A DNA stretch of 35,424 bases from a virus: the IMG/VR virus record IMGVR_UViG_3300042924_002579, positions 1-35,424 of that record, one strand, 5' to 3'. Under the pieces are notes generated by a model. The model searched no databases, was not told the origin of the DNA, and was given only the letters and a program-made list of their open reading frames with translations. A program made the translations under genes and the position numbers. This document shows, one piece after another, positions 19,089 through 27,841 of the stretch; within the stretch, counting starts at the first letter, position 1, and every line of letters starts with the position of its first letter.

Positions 19089-21611
19089 TCAGTAGGTCCC
19101 GTCATCGAGCTGGCTGGTGAGAGCCACCGTGCCGGTCAGGTTCGGCAGCGTGATCTGCTGATCAGCGGTCGGATCAGCGCAGGTGAGCACCGTCTCAAAC
19201 GCATCGCCGGTGGCGCCTTCAAACACGATCGAAACGCCAGTACCCAGCTCGAGCGGGCCGGTCATGGTGCCACCAGCCTTGGGCAGCGCCGCGTTCGCGA
19301 GGTCGTAGGCCGACTTCACCGCAGTGGACGTGGCCGCCAGCACTGAGCTGCTGGTGCTGGTCGAATCGCTCAGCTGAACGATGCCATCCACCGATGTGGT
19401 GGCTGATCGGATTGTCAGCGCCGGCGTGGTGGTGGCATTGGCAACGGTGAGCGCGCCGGTGGAGCTGCTCACGGTCGTGACCGTGCCGACGAAATCAGCA
19501 CTCCACTCGAGGCCAGTCGCTGTGGCGCTGTTGGCGCGCAGCACCTGGCCGTTGCTGCCCACGCCCAGCTTGCTCAGTGCCGTGCCGCCGGATGCTGCGA
19601 GCAGGTCGCCCTTGGTGTAGCTGCCAAAGCCGGTGCCGCCGCGCGTCGCCAGCAGTGTGCCGCTGGTCATGTTGTCGGCGTTGCGGCACTCGTTGGACAC
19701 CTCCTCGAGCGCAGCCTGCACGTTGGTGCTGCCGAGGCTGGCCGCTGGCGTGAACCCAACGTTCGATGCGGTCTGCGCCACATAAGTGGAGCTCACATCG
19801 ATCTCGACCCAGTTCGCACCGTTCGACAGGATCAGGTCAGGCGGTGCCAGCGTCACGGCAGGCGCCGGGCTGCTGCCGGTGCCCCCGGTCGAGACCACGA
19901 CGTAGTAGCGCTCATTGGTGGTGCTGGCAGCTGGCAGCGGGTTGCCGACGCTCAGGCCGATCGCGGTGCCTTCGGTGGTCACCGTGGCGATCTGGTTGGT
20001 GCTGGCGTTGTACGTGCCGGCAAAGATCACCGAACCGGCCGAGATGCCGATCGGCTGCCATACGTTGCCGTCCCACATGAAGAAGGCCTTATCGAGCGGA
20101 TTGAGGAAGATCTGCCCGATGTAGTCCGCTGTGGGCAGCGCCTCACCCACCTTTGCGGTCGAATAGTTGGCAAGCTTCGCGCCGGTGATCGCGTCGTCGG
20201 CGATGTAGGCCGTGGCGAAGGTGCCGCTTGTGATCTTGCTGGCTGCCAGCTCAGGCACATCGGAGGCCGACAGCAGCGCGCCGGTGGTGACGTGTCCCTG
20301 CGCGTCGATCGTCAGCTTGGTGTAGGTGCCTGCGGTGGTGCTGTTGCTGTGGTTCAGCGTGCCGCTGCTGACCGATAGGCCGGAGCCCGGCTGGATGATG
20401 CCCTTCGTGCTGGCGGTCGCATCCGGCAGATCACCGGGCACCAGCGCGCGGAATGTCGGGGTTGCGTCAACGCCGCTCGCCGGGCCGGCCCACACGCGAG
20501 CAGCGGCTTGTGTGTCGAGCCCCACCGCAACGCTGGCGGTGTAGGGGTCGGGATAGGTGACCGCGAACGTGAGTGGCGTCGACTCGGAGAACAGCAGCAC
20601 CGCACCGAGCGATGCCTGGCGCACCCAGCTGGTGCCATCCCAGGTGTATTCGATCGCGGTGTTGGTGTTGAGCCACTGCTGACCGATGAAGGCGCCAGAA
20701 CCGGCCGGCACCGTGGAGGCGACCACGGCAGCGGAGTTATTGGCAAGCTTCACGCCGGTGACGCTGCCTTCAAAGATCTTGCCGGTGGTGACGGCATTGG
20801 TGGCCAGCTTGGCTTCAGTGACCGCGGCATTGGCGATCGTTGCCGCGAATGATCCGGTGCCGGAGCCGGTGACATCACCGGTGAGGGTGATGGTCTGGTC
20901 GCCGGTGTTGGTGCCGGAGCTGGTGCCTGAGAACGTGCCCGAGAAGGTGCCGTTCTGCGTTGCGAGCGTGCCGAGCCCCAGCGTTGCGCGCTGTGCTGCA
21001 GCGTCTGCGTCATCGAGCAGCGCACGGCCCTGCGCAGTGCAGCTGATCTCCTCGACGTTGCCGGCACCTGCCGTGCTGCGCCCCAGCAGGATGTTGCTGG
21101 TGGTGGTGTTCTGTAGCTTGGCGTAGGTGACCGCATCATCAGCCAGCGCTGCCGTGCCGAGGCTGTCAACCTTCGCGGTGGTGACAGCACCATCCGCCAG
21201 CTTGGCGGTGGTGACGGTGCCATCCACCAGCTCAGGCGTCAGGGCGGTGTAGGCGCCGGAGCGGTAGACGCGCAGCGCACCGGTGCTGGTGTTGACCCAG
21301 CCGCGGCCGTCGTAGTTGTCGCTGGCCGGTGCCGTGGCGTTGATCGCCACCGAGCTGCTGTCAGCCAGCTTGGCCGCCGTGATGGCGTCATCAGCCAGCG
21401 CGGTGGTGCCGAGCTTGGTGCCGCTTGCCTGGTCAAGCTTGGCGAGATCGATCGAGCTGGCGTCCACCAGATCGAGACCGGCATCCACCAGATCCTTGGC
21501 GGTGACCTTCTTGGTCTCAGATGCCGAGATGTCCGCGATGGGCAGCACATCGGTGGCAGCCACCGAGGCCTTGGGCAGTGCCGTCAGCTGGGTTATGCGT
21601 TGGTCTGCCAA
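19089..21611 (-). CDS. Long repetitive tail fibre
   Basis: This 840-residue fibre begins MADQRITQLTALPKASVAAT, the usual opening of cyanophage fibres. It then contains repeated units such as 'DGTVTTAKLADGAVTTAKV', 'DDAITGAKLA' and 'TSNILLGRSTAGAGNVEEI', typical of phage tail-fibre repeat regions. Further on are segments of the form 'IGQQWLNTNTA.EYTWDG..W' that recur (near residues 105, 310 and 515). The C-terminus ends LPNLTGTVALTSQLDDGTY. Codon use is uniform, unlike the next fibre. It probably forms the shaft of the receptor-binding apparatus and acts with the S74 fibre encoded next. Confidence 0.85.
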   Translation of the reverse strand: MADQRITQLTALPKASVAATDVLPIADISASETKKVTAKDLVDAGLDLVDASSIDLAKLDQASGTKLGTTALADDAITAAKLADSSSVAINATAPASDNYDGRGWVNTSTGALRVYRSGAYTALTPELVDGTVTTAKLADGAVTTAKVDSLGTAALADDAVTYAKLQNTTTSNILLGRSTAGAGNVEEISCTAQGRALLDDADAAAQRATLGLGTLATQNGTFSGTFSGTSSGTNTGDQTITLTGDVTGSGTGSFAATIANAAVTEAKLATNAVTTGKIFEGSVTGVKLANNSAAVVASTVPAGSGAFIGQQWLNTNTAIEYTWDGTSWVRQASLGAVLLFSESTPLTFAVTYPDPYTASVAVGLDTQAAARVWAGPASGVDATPTFRALVPGDLPDATASTKGIIQPGSGLSVSSGTLNHSNSTTAGTYTKLTIDAQGHVTTGALLSASDVPELAASKITSGTFATAYIADDAITGAKLANYSTAKVGEALPTADYIGQIFLNPLDKAFFMWDGNVWQPIGISAGSVIFAGTYNASTNQIATVTTEGTAIGLSVGNPLPAASTTNERYYVVVSTGGTGSSPAPAVTLAPPDLILSNGANWVEIDVSSTYVAQTASNVGFTPAASLGSTNVQAALEEVSNECRNADNMTSGTLLATRGGTGFGSYTKGDLLAASGGTALSKLGVGSNGQVLRANSATATGLEWSADFVGTVTTVSSSTGALTVANATTTPALTIRSATTSVDGIVQLSDSTSTSSSVLAATSTAVKSAYDLANAALPKAGGTMTGPLELGTGVSIVFEGATGDAFETVLTCADPTADQQITLPNLTGTVALTSQLDDGTY

Positions 21612-21648
21612 GGCTCAGCCTCCAGGGGCACCACTGCTCAGGCCCATG

Positions 21649-22524
21649 TTAGTCGTCTGGTTCTGTCAGCAAGAAGTCGAGACTCTGCTCCAGCTTGATC
21701 TTGTCGTCGTCTTCCTTCAGCACGTAGCCGGAAGCTTGACCGATCAGCAGCTTGATCTCACCGGTGGTCACGAAATCGATGGTGCTGTTGATAATGTCGC
21801 CAGCGCGAACTTCGACGCCGGCTTTTGTCACCATTGCGGTGAACTCGTAATAGACGTTCTGCACCGTCTCATCGTTGGCCTTGTCGGTCAGGTAGAGCGC
21901 GCAATCGAACTCGCTGCCGATGTCGAGGCGGTTGATCAGCTGCAGCATCAGCAGCGGTGTCTCGGCCACGCCCGTGGTGGTGTAGTCAAAGGCGCAGGTG
22001 ATCGTGCCGCTGCCTGACAGCAGCCCGGCTGAGTAGAGCTGCCGGAAGCGATCGCTCAGGCTGGTGGCGTCGATCGCCTCGCGATCGGTGGCCAGCGTGT
22101 AGTCGACCACATTCCCGAGCACGTTGTAGGTGGTGTCCTTGATCGCCACCGTGATCGGCAGCGGTGCACCGGCGAAGGCCGTAAGCGGCAGCTCATTGGC
22201 GCGCACGTTGTTCACCGCATCGGTGAAGGTGCGGAAGAAGCGCAGTCCACCGGCTGCGTTCACGTTCACGTAGGCCGCAATGCCGGAGCGCTGCACCGAG
22301 TCAGGCCAAGCGCCAGAGGCAAAGCAGACCAAGCCACGCGCATCACTGGTGGAGATGTCCACGCGATCGCCGGTGAGCAGGTTGGCGCCTGCGCTGTCAA
22401 AACCCAGCCGGTTCAGCGTGAGGCTCACATCGTCGGGGCTGATCTGATCGACCAGCTCGCCCATCTGCACCGAGATGCCGCGCCTCAGGCGGATGTTTCC
22501 CTTGGTGCCAAGGAAGAAGGTCAT
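21649..22524 (-). CDS. Phage tail protein (tail-tube-like), cyanophage type
   Basis: This 291-residue protein begins MTFFLGTKGNIRLRRG and is mainly beta, with segments such as VSLTLNRLGFDSAGANLLTG, DRVDISTSDARGLVCF and SGTITCAFDYTTTGVAETPLL. The last third resembles a tail-tube domain of the same kind as the next upstream gene (YYEFTAMVTKAGVEV, GDIINSTIDFVTTGEI against AYITSAQVGVSTGEL, PIQFTVDGDF). It overlaps that gene by 4 nt. Together they may form a tip or baseplate hub ring distinct from the main tube. Confidence 0.65.
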   Translation of the reverse strand: MTFFLGTKGNIRLRRGISVQMGELVDQISPDDVSLTLNRLGFDSAGANLLTGDRVDISTSDARGLVCFASGAWPDSVQRSGIAAYVNVNAAGGLRFFRTFTDAVNNVRANELPLTAFAGAPLPITVAIKDTTYNVLGNVVDYTLATDREAIDATSLSDRFRQLYSAGLLSGSGTITCAFDYTTTGVAETPLLMLQLINRLDIGSEFDCALYLTDKANDETVQNVYYEFTAMVTKAGVEVRAGDIINSTIDFVTTGEIKLLIGQASGYVLKEDDDKIKLEQSLDFLLTEPDD

Positions 22525-22970
22525 GCGATCACGCCGCCAGCCACGAAGTCACCGTCAACGGTGAACTGGATCGGCACCACCACCAGCTCGCCGGTGCTGA
22601 CGCCCACCTGCGCGGATGTGATGTAGGCGAAGAACTCAATGTCGTCGGCCGAGCCGGTGCCCACACGCAGCCGCAGCCGCACGCGATCGGCCTCAGTGAC
22701 GGCGCCGACCTTCTGGATCCTGCTCAGCAGCGCCGTGAACTCGGTCAGCGTGGCCGACTCGCCGGGCTCGAAACGGTAGTAGAGCAGTGTCGCGCTGCCG
22801 CTGGCGGACTTCAGGCCAGGCGTGAAGGTGCTGGCGGTGCTGTCGATCGCGGTGGTGCTCAGCAGCTCCACGCTGGTCTCAAGCGACCAATCACGGATCT
22901 TGGCCACGGGCTTGTAGGCCGAGCCATCCCAGAACTCGAGTTTGCCGGTGCGGCCCGTGTAAAAGCCCAT
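22521..22970 (-). CDS. Tail-tube-like small tail protein
   Basis: This 149-residue protein starts MGFYTGRTGKLEFWDGSAY and follows the pattern of tail-tube folds: KIRDWSLETSVELLSTTAID, TFTPGLKSASGSATLLYYRF and AYITSAQVGVSTGELVVVPIQFTV. Two related genes in tandem (this one and the next) plus the main tail protein at 32012-32944 suggest three tube-fold proteins in one tail. Such extra ones usually cap the tube or form the tip ring. Confidence 0.7.
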   Translation of the reverse strand: MGFYTGRTGKLEFWDGSAYKPVAKIRDWSLETSVELLSTTAIDSTASTFTPGLKSASGSATLLYYRFEPGESATLTEFTALLSRIQKVGAVTEADRVRLRLRVGTGSADDIEFFAYITSAQVGVSTGELVVVPIQFTVDGDFVAGGVIA

Positions 22971-22996
22971 GAATAGCGGCCCAGTCTGAAATCAGG

Positions 22997-25900
22997 CTAG
23001 CGAATGTTGAACCCACTATCCGCGAAGGATGCGATCAGGCTCAAGGTCTGACCGCCTGATTCCACGCAGGGATGTTCGATGGCGCTCACGGATACTTGCC
23101 CTTCTTCATCCATCTGCACTTCGGTTACGCGAAACACCCGTTTGCGGGTGATCGTTTGCCCTAGCACGAACAGCCGGCCGGCATACGGTGCCAAGGCTGC
23201 CGCGGTGCCGTTGCTCACCGTCACGCTGTCCACCTGGATCACAGCGCTGCCGGACTGGTAGACCAGCGCCTTCAGGCCGCTGCCGTTCGGCACCTGCCCG
23301 ATCGGGGTGTTGAGCACACCGCCAGCCTCGACCACGCCAGTGGTCACCTGATCCCATTGGTTCTCGCCGATCGCCACGTAGATGTAGCTGCCGGGCTCCA
23401 GCACGCTGTCGGTGGGGAACGTGGAGAAGTCGATCGCGCGGCGGATGTGGCGGCGCTGGTTGCACAGCAGCTTGCCGAACAGGATCGCCTGGCTGCGGTT
23501 GGTGACGTACTGCGAGAGATCGAAGGTCTGCCGCACGGCGTTCGCTTCGGTCGCGTCAGCCCGGCTCACCTCGACGCTGCGGTTGCGCGGAAAGGTGCCG
23601 TCGATCTCAGTGTCGCGGTAGATCACTGACGCGATCAGATCCTGCACGTTGCTGCCGAAGTCGATGAACTCCTCGCGGTAGCTGTCCTCGAGGATGTTGC
23701 CCTGATTGAACAGCGCGGTGATGGTGACCTGGCGGGTGATGTTGCCGGCGTTGTCGCATGGCACGGCAGGCACCAGCGTTTCGCGGCCGCCGACACGGCC
23801 GAGCTCGAGCAGCGAGAACGGCGCCACCTCCGCCCAGAACTGACGCCATGGCGTCTTGTCTGCGATCACGCCATCCATGAAGAGGCCGTTCTGCCGGCAG
23901 AAGCGTTTCGCCAGCGCCAGCGCCTCGAGATCGACGCCGCCGATCTTGGCGAAGCGGCCGATGCCGTTCTGCGGATCGAGGATGGTGTCGAGGAAGATGT
24001 CGGGCGCGTAGCTGCTGGAGCCGTCCGGCTGGCTGGGGTAGGTGCCGTCGTTACGCAGGCGGCGCAGCTTCTTGCCCTCCAGTACGAACACCGACAGCGA
24101 GCGCAGATCCTGAATGCCCTGGCCGCTGTAGGCGTTGAAGCCCATCAGCTGGAGGCCGTTGTAGAGGTTGGGGTAGTTGGAGAAGGCCTCGACGCGCTGC
24201 TCAGTCACAGCGGTGATCGCGAACTCGGGACCACCCTCGAAGCTGAAGCTGGTCTGCGTGTCAGAGCGCACGGAGAACAAGCCCCACTCATCCACCTCTG
24301 ACGGGTTGGCGTTCAGCGGCGGCCGCAGGCCCATTCGGGTGCGGATGGATCCAAGGAAGGTGAACTGCCCACCTGCCGGGCCGGAGATCACCACTGTGTC
24401 GCCGCTGTTCTCGATGTAGGCAAAATCAGCGAGACCGTGCGTGTTCATCTCGGCCGCGGTTTCGGCAATCGGGTCGAATCTGAACTGCCAATTCCCAATG
24501 TTGTCGCCTGCAATGAACTTCAGCGAAATGAAGTTATCAACATCAGCGCCGCGGCGCACCGCAAAGATGTAGGGCAGCCGACTCCACTCCTGCCCGGTGC
24601 GCCGGTAGCGCACCCAGAAGAAGGCAGAGCGCAACTTGGTGCCGTTGTCGCTGTCGCGGTAGTTCTTGACCTTCTCCTCGCCGTACTTCTTGGCGCGGCC
24701 TTGGATCCTTTTGAACACCTTGGCCTTGATCGCGAAATCGACCACGCGGCACTCGGTGATCGTTTCGTAGCCGGCTTCCTCCATCTTCACCAGGCATTTG
24801 GTGTTAAAGAAGTCGTTCCAGCTTTCTGGCTTAGAGAGGTAGTCCTCCAGTTCGGCAATCCGCTGAAGCTTCTGGTTTCGCTGAACGCGCCATGCCGCAT
24901 TACGCTGATCCATGGCAGCTTGGTTGAGGTTGCCGGCATCTGCTGCGAGCTGATAAAGCTCGTTGAGCGTATCCTTTTCGCGGTCAATAATGAACGCGCG
25001 CTCTTGCTTTGCCGTGCGGGGCTGGCTTCTGTTGAAGTCCCAGTCGTAGACCTTGTCTGCCAGTCCGTATCGCTCAATGCGCCGGTCTAGCTTGGCCTGA
25101 GCTATTTTAATCTTCTTGTTGTAGTCAATAATCTGAACCTTCCAAGCGTTGATTTCAGCTGACGTTTTCGTGCGCTCGTTTTTTGGCAATTCAAGCTGAT
25201 CATCAATTTTGTATTGCAGGTCGCGGCGCTTATCTCTCAAGTCATCAAGAGCGTCAGCAGCCCGCCGTACCGGCCCATCAACCGCAATGCTTCCGTTAAG
25301 GATTCCGTCCAGCTCTGCGTCGGTCCATTGCTTGTCAGTCAGCTCAGCGAGCTGCTGCTTTCGTGCCCGCAACTCCTCAAGCCTTGCGTTGGCAGCATCC
25401 GCGAAGCCAGGCTTGAAGATCGGCTCATTGGTAGCAAGAAGCCGATCAAGTTCTTTGATTTCAGCCTGCAGCTGCACGATCTCGCGGCTGGCTTCCTTGC
25501 CGTTCTTCTTGAAATCAAGAGTGTTGTAATCCTCTCGCGGACAGATTCCGGCTTCGATGCACTCCATGGTGACGCGCATGGCGCCATCGTCCAGCTCGAC
25601 GTTCTTAATTGCAGCGGCCACGCGGAACTTGGCGCTGCCCAGCTTGTAGGTGCTGGCTGCATCGATGTAGCTCGAGAGCGTGCGGCGCAGCTCACGCGCA
25701 GCCCGTGCCGTGTCGCTGTCGGTGGACGTGATGCGTCGGAAGATCAGCGTCATGCGCTGGCCCACAGGCACCACCGGACGCTCATCGTTGAGCACGTTCA
25801 GCGGCCAATAGCTCTGAAGCCCGTCGATCTCGACGCCGACCGGGGCATCGCGCTCATCGCCGTCCTCATCGCGGTCGATGTAGTTGACGTTGATCGGGAT

Positions 25901-26617
25901 CGGCGCGAACACGCCGAACCGCGTCATGGTGCTGGGCGAGAACGCCTGGCTGAAGCCATCAGCGTGCTGATCGCCGATCAGTGTCGGACGGTAGGCGTAG
26001 CTGCTGCCGGCCTCGCCCGTGCGGGTTGGGTCCGTCTCATCGCCGCGGATCAGATCGGTGAACACCAGCGGCCGATTGGCGCCGAAGTAGGCCCAGGTCT
26101 TGCCGGCTGCCAGCTGGCGGATAGGTGTCTGGCCGAAGGCAATGCGGCCGGGTCCGATGCGCTGGATGTCGGAGGCACCCACCGCCACCAGCATCTGCAT
26201 GAACTGGCTCGAGCCCTCGCTGTGAACAGCCGACCACACCAGCGAGCTCGCCACGCGCACGCCGCCGGTCGGGTTGTCGTCCACGTTGCAGTAGACGAGG
26301 TTGACCGGGTCGCCGTACTTCGCCAGCTCCTGCTGCGAGTTGAAGCCGAACCGCGGCGCGAACACCTGATCACGGCGCTGCCGCTGGTTCTTCTGCTCTA
26401 TCTCCGGCTTCGGAGCGAGCAGGTAGCTAACAGCCTGCAGGATGATGCCGACCACCGCGAGGATGATCGAAATAGGCTCCGCGCGCAGTTCCTGCAGCTT
26501 CTCCTCACGCGATCGCGTGAAGTCGTGCTGCACCGCCAGAAACTCGAGGTACTCATCCTCGGAGACCTTCAGGATCTGGATGAGCTCGTGCTCGTAGGGC
26601 AGCAGCTTGCGCGTCAT
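22997..26617 (-). CDS. Tail tip / host-specificity protein (gpJ-like)
   Basis: This 1206-residue protein is the central tip attachment protein. Its N-terminal part has a membrane-like helix (AVVGIILQAVSYLLA) followed by phage-tail_3-like repeats (VNLVYCNVDDNPTGGVRVAS, VSSLV). The middle, about residues 365-600, is a long charged coiled-coil insertion (EIKELDRLL, RLEELRARKQQLAEL, DLRDKRRDLQYKI), followed by a short domain up to about 760. The last third is beta-rich and ends DSGFNIR. The insertion and its surroundings are AT-richer than the flanks, which points to acquisition or exchange. It overlaps the NlpC-like gene by 4 nt. Confidence 0.85.
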   Translation of the reverse strand: MTRKLLPYEHELIQILKVSEDEYLEFLAVQHDFTRSREEKLQELRAEPISIILAVVGIILQAVSYLLAPKPEIEQKNQRQRRDQVFAPRFGFNSQQELAKYGDPVNLVYCNVDDNPTGGVRVASSLVWSAVHSEGSSQFMQMLVAVGASDIQRIGPGRIAFGQTPIRQLAAGKTWAYFGANRPLVFTDLIRGDETDPTRTGEAGSSYAYRPTLIGDQHADGFSQAFSPSTMTRFGVFAPIPINVNYIDRDEDGDERDAPVGVEIDGLQSYWPLNVLNDERPVVPVGQRMTLIFRRITSTDSDTARAARELRRTLSSYIDAASTYKLGSAKFRVAAAIKNVELDDGAMRVTMECIEAGICPREDYNTLDFKKNGKEASREIVQLQAEIKELDRLLATNEPIFKPGFADAANARLEELRARKQQLAELTDKQWTDAELDGILNGSIAVDGPVRRAADALDDLRDKRRDLQYKIDDQLELPKNERTKTSAEINAWKVQIIDYNKKIKIAQAKLDRRIERYGLADKVYDWDFNRSQPRTAKQERAFIIDREKDTLNELYQLAADAGNLNQAAMDQRNAAWRVQRNQKLQRIAELEDYLSKPESWNDFFNTKCLVKMEEAGYETITECRVVDFAIKAKVFKRIQGRAKKYGEEKVKNYRDSDNGTKLRSAFFWVRYRRTGQEWSRLPYIFAVRRGADVDNFISLKFIAGDNIGNWQFRFDPIAETAAEMNTHGLADFAYIENSGDTVVISGPAGGQFTFLGSIRTRMGLRPPLNANPSEVDEWGLFSVRSDTQTSFSFEGGPEFAITAVTEQRVEAFSNYPNLYNGLQLMGFNAYSGQGIQDLRSLSVFVLEGKKLRRLRNDGTYPSQPDGSSSYAPDIFLDTILDPQNGIGRFAKIGGVDLEALALAKRFCRQNGLFMDGVIADKTPWRQFWAEVAPFSLLELGRVGGRETLVPAVPCDNAGNITRQVTITALFNQGNILEDSYREEFIDFGSNVQDLIASVIYRDTEIDGTFPRNRSVEVSRADATEANAVRQTFDLSQYVTNRSQAILFGKLLCNQRRHIRRAIDFSTFPTDSVLEPGSYIYVAIGENQWDQVTTGVVEAGGVLNTPIGQVPNGSGLKALVYQSGSAVIQVDSVTVSNGTAAALAPYAGRLFVLGQTITRKRVFRVTEVQMDEEGQVSVSAIEHPCVESGGQTLSLIASFADSGFNIR

Positions 26618-26991
26618 CGATCCATCCAGAAGAAGCGCGCCACGCCATCAGGTAGCGGCGCCTGCACTACATTCTGCCCCGGCCCGATGAACAGCAGCGC
26701 CCTACCGAGATAGGTGCCAAGGGCAGCGCCGGCCTCAGTCGGCAGCAGCGCAATCGCACCGCGGCGAGGCTTCTCCAGCCTGCTGCCGTGCTCGAGCACC
26801 CAACGCACGATCATCGATCGCGGAAAGCTCTCCTCAGTCCAGTCGCGGTACACCCACGCGAAACGGTCGCGGTAGTCGCTGAGCTGCAGCCGATCGCGCA
26901 CCTCGCACGCCAGCTGGAAGCAGTCGGTGCAGCCGCTGCCATCGCCCGGCCGATGTCCCCAGCCGTAGCGGAGGCCGACCAGATCGTTCAT
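26614..26991 (-). CDS. NlpC/P60-like tail assembly protein (gpK-like), possibly inactive
   Basis: This 125-residue protein begins LVGLRYGWGHRPGDGSGCTDCF, which matches the start of NlpC/P60 folds with the cysteine in GCTDCF. The expected second-half motif with a histidine, of the form 'HVGIYLG...FIHA', reads AALGTYLGRALLFIGPGQNVVQAP here, so no clear catalytic histidine is seen. The protein may serve as a structural tip part rather than an active hydrolase. It sits between the gpL-like and gpJ-like genes, the standard place for this protein. Confidence 0.72.
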   Translation of the reverse strand: MNDLVGLRYGWGHRPGDGSGCTDCFQLACEVRDRLQLSDYRDRFAWVYRDWTEESFPRSMIVRWVLEHGSRLEKPRRGAIALLPTEAGAALGTYLGRALLFIGPGQNVVQAPLPDGVARFFWMDR

Positions 26992-27452
26992 CGCAGGTAG
27001 AGCTCCGAGTTAAGCGGCAGCGGCCCCACCATGTCGCGGGTGAAGCTGCGGCCGGGGAAGGATGAACCCACGCTGTCGATCGCGGAGCGAAACCGCAGCT
27101 CGATGGTGGTGTCGCTGAAGCTGGCACCGAGCCCGATGTAAAAGTCGGTGGCGGTGTTGGTGATGCTGCCGCTGGCGTTCAGCCAGGCGGTGGTCAGCGT
27201 CAGCTCGCTGAGCCGGTTGCCGTCGCCGCGCTCCACCAGCACCAGCGCAAAGTCGACATGCGGGAACAACACCTGCAGCTGCGAGTTTTCGCCGTTGAGC
27301 GCGGCCAGCGCACCCTCGGCGCGGAACGGCGCGAAGCTGTAGCTCTCGCTCAGCAGCGAGGCGTTCTGCCCGACGAAGTAGTTCTGGTAGCGGTGGGTGA
27401 CGCCATCGGTGGTCAGGAGCTTGAAGAACTGGCAAATCCGCAGCTCGGCCAT
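26988..27452 (-). CDS. Minor tail protein (gpL-like)
   Basis: This 154-residue beta-rich protein begins MAELRICQFFKLLTTDGVTHRY and continues SLLSESYSFAPFRAEGALA and ALVLVERGDGNRLSEL. It overlaps both its neighbours and lies between the gpM-like and NlpC-like genes, matching the lambda order M-L-K-J. There are no cysteine clusters as in lambda gpL, so the link is by position and size. Probably a distal tail hub component. Confidence 0.68.
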   Translation of the reverse strand: MAELRICQFFKLLTTDGVTHRYQNYFVGQNASLLSESYSFAPFRAEGALAALNGENSQLQVLFPHVDFALVLVERGDGNRLSELTLTTAWLNASGSITNTATDFYIGLGASFSDTTIELRFRSAIDSVGSSFPGRSFTRDMVGPLPLNSELYLR

Positions 27453-27841
27453 CAGTAATCGAGCTCCCCGAGCAGCGTGATCGAGACGCGGCTGCGGCCG
27501 GTGAACACCGACTGCACCTCAGGCGGCCCGGCATATTCCCACCGGATGCTGGTGGGCGCTTGGATGTAGCCGCGCAGGCCGGTGGTCATGCCGACGAACA
27601 GATCAGCCGGCAGCGTGAAGCGATCAAAGCCGCCGCTGGTGCTGTTGTAGTGATCAAGCAGCTGCTCGGTGGTGGCGTCAGGGATGTTGTCGAAACCGAG
27701 CTGCAGCTCGAAGCCGGTGGCGCGGTTGCCGAAGGCACGTTTGACCGTTGCACCCGAGAGCGCCCGGTAGACCTTCACCGGAAAGCTGCCGAGCTTGAAC
27801 GCTCGCGTGGTGGGCTTGATGCCAGGAAACTGTTCAGCCAT
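27452..27841 (-). CDS. Minor tail protein (gpM / DUF2460-like)
   Basis: The product has 129 residues and begins MAEQFPGIKPTTRAFKLGSF, followed by FGNRATGFELQLGFDNIPDATTEQLLDHYN and FDRFTLPADLFVGM. The wording is that of the gpM or distal-tail beta-barrel family. The stop and start of adjacent genes overlap by one base (27841). It should join the tape-measure C-terminus and the tail hub. Confidence 0.72.
   Translation of the reverse strand: MAEQFPGIKPTTRAFKLGSFPVKVYRALSGATVKRAFGNRATGFELQLGFDNIPDATTEQLLDHYNSTSGGFDRFTLPADLFVGMTTGLRGYIQAPTSIRWEYAGPPEVQSVFTGRSRVSITLLGELDY

Noticed and set aside
14246-22998. TAGCCTGA-like words just after three stop codons (near 14247, 19070, 22990)
   Set aside because: Only three imperfect cases with no common context; probably chance.
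25214-26713. Long rightward open frame opposite the tail tip gene
   Set aside because: It mirrors the codons of the gpJ-like gene, has a histidine/arginine/valine-rich composition typical of antisense frames, and lacks a ribosome site.
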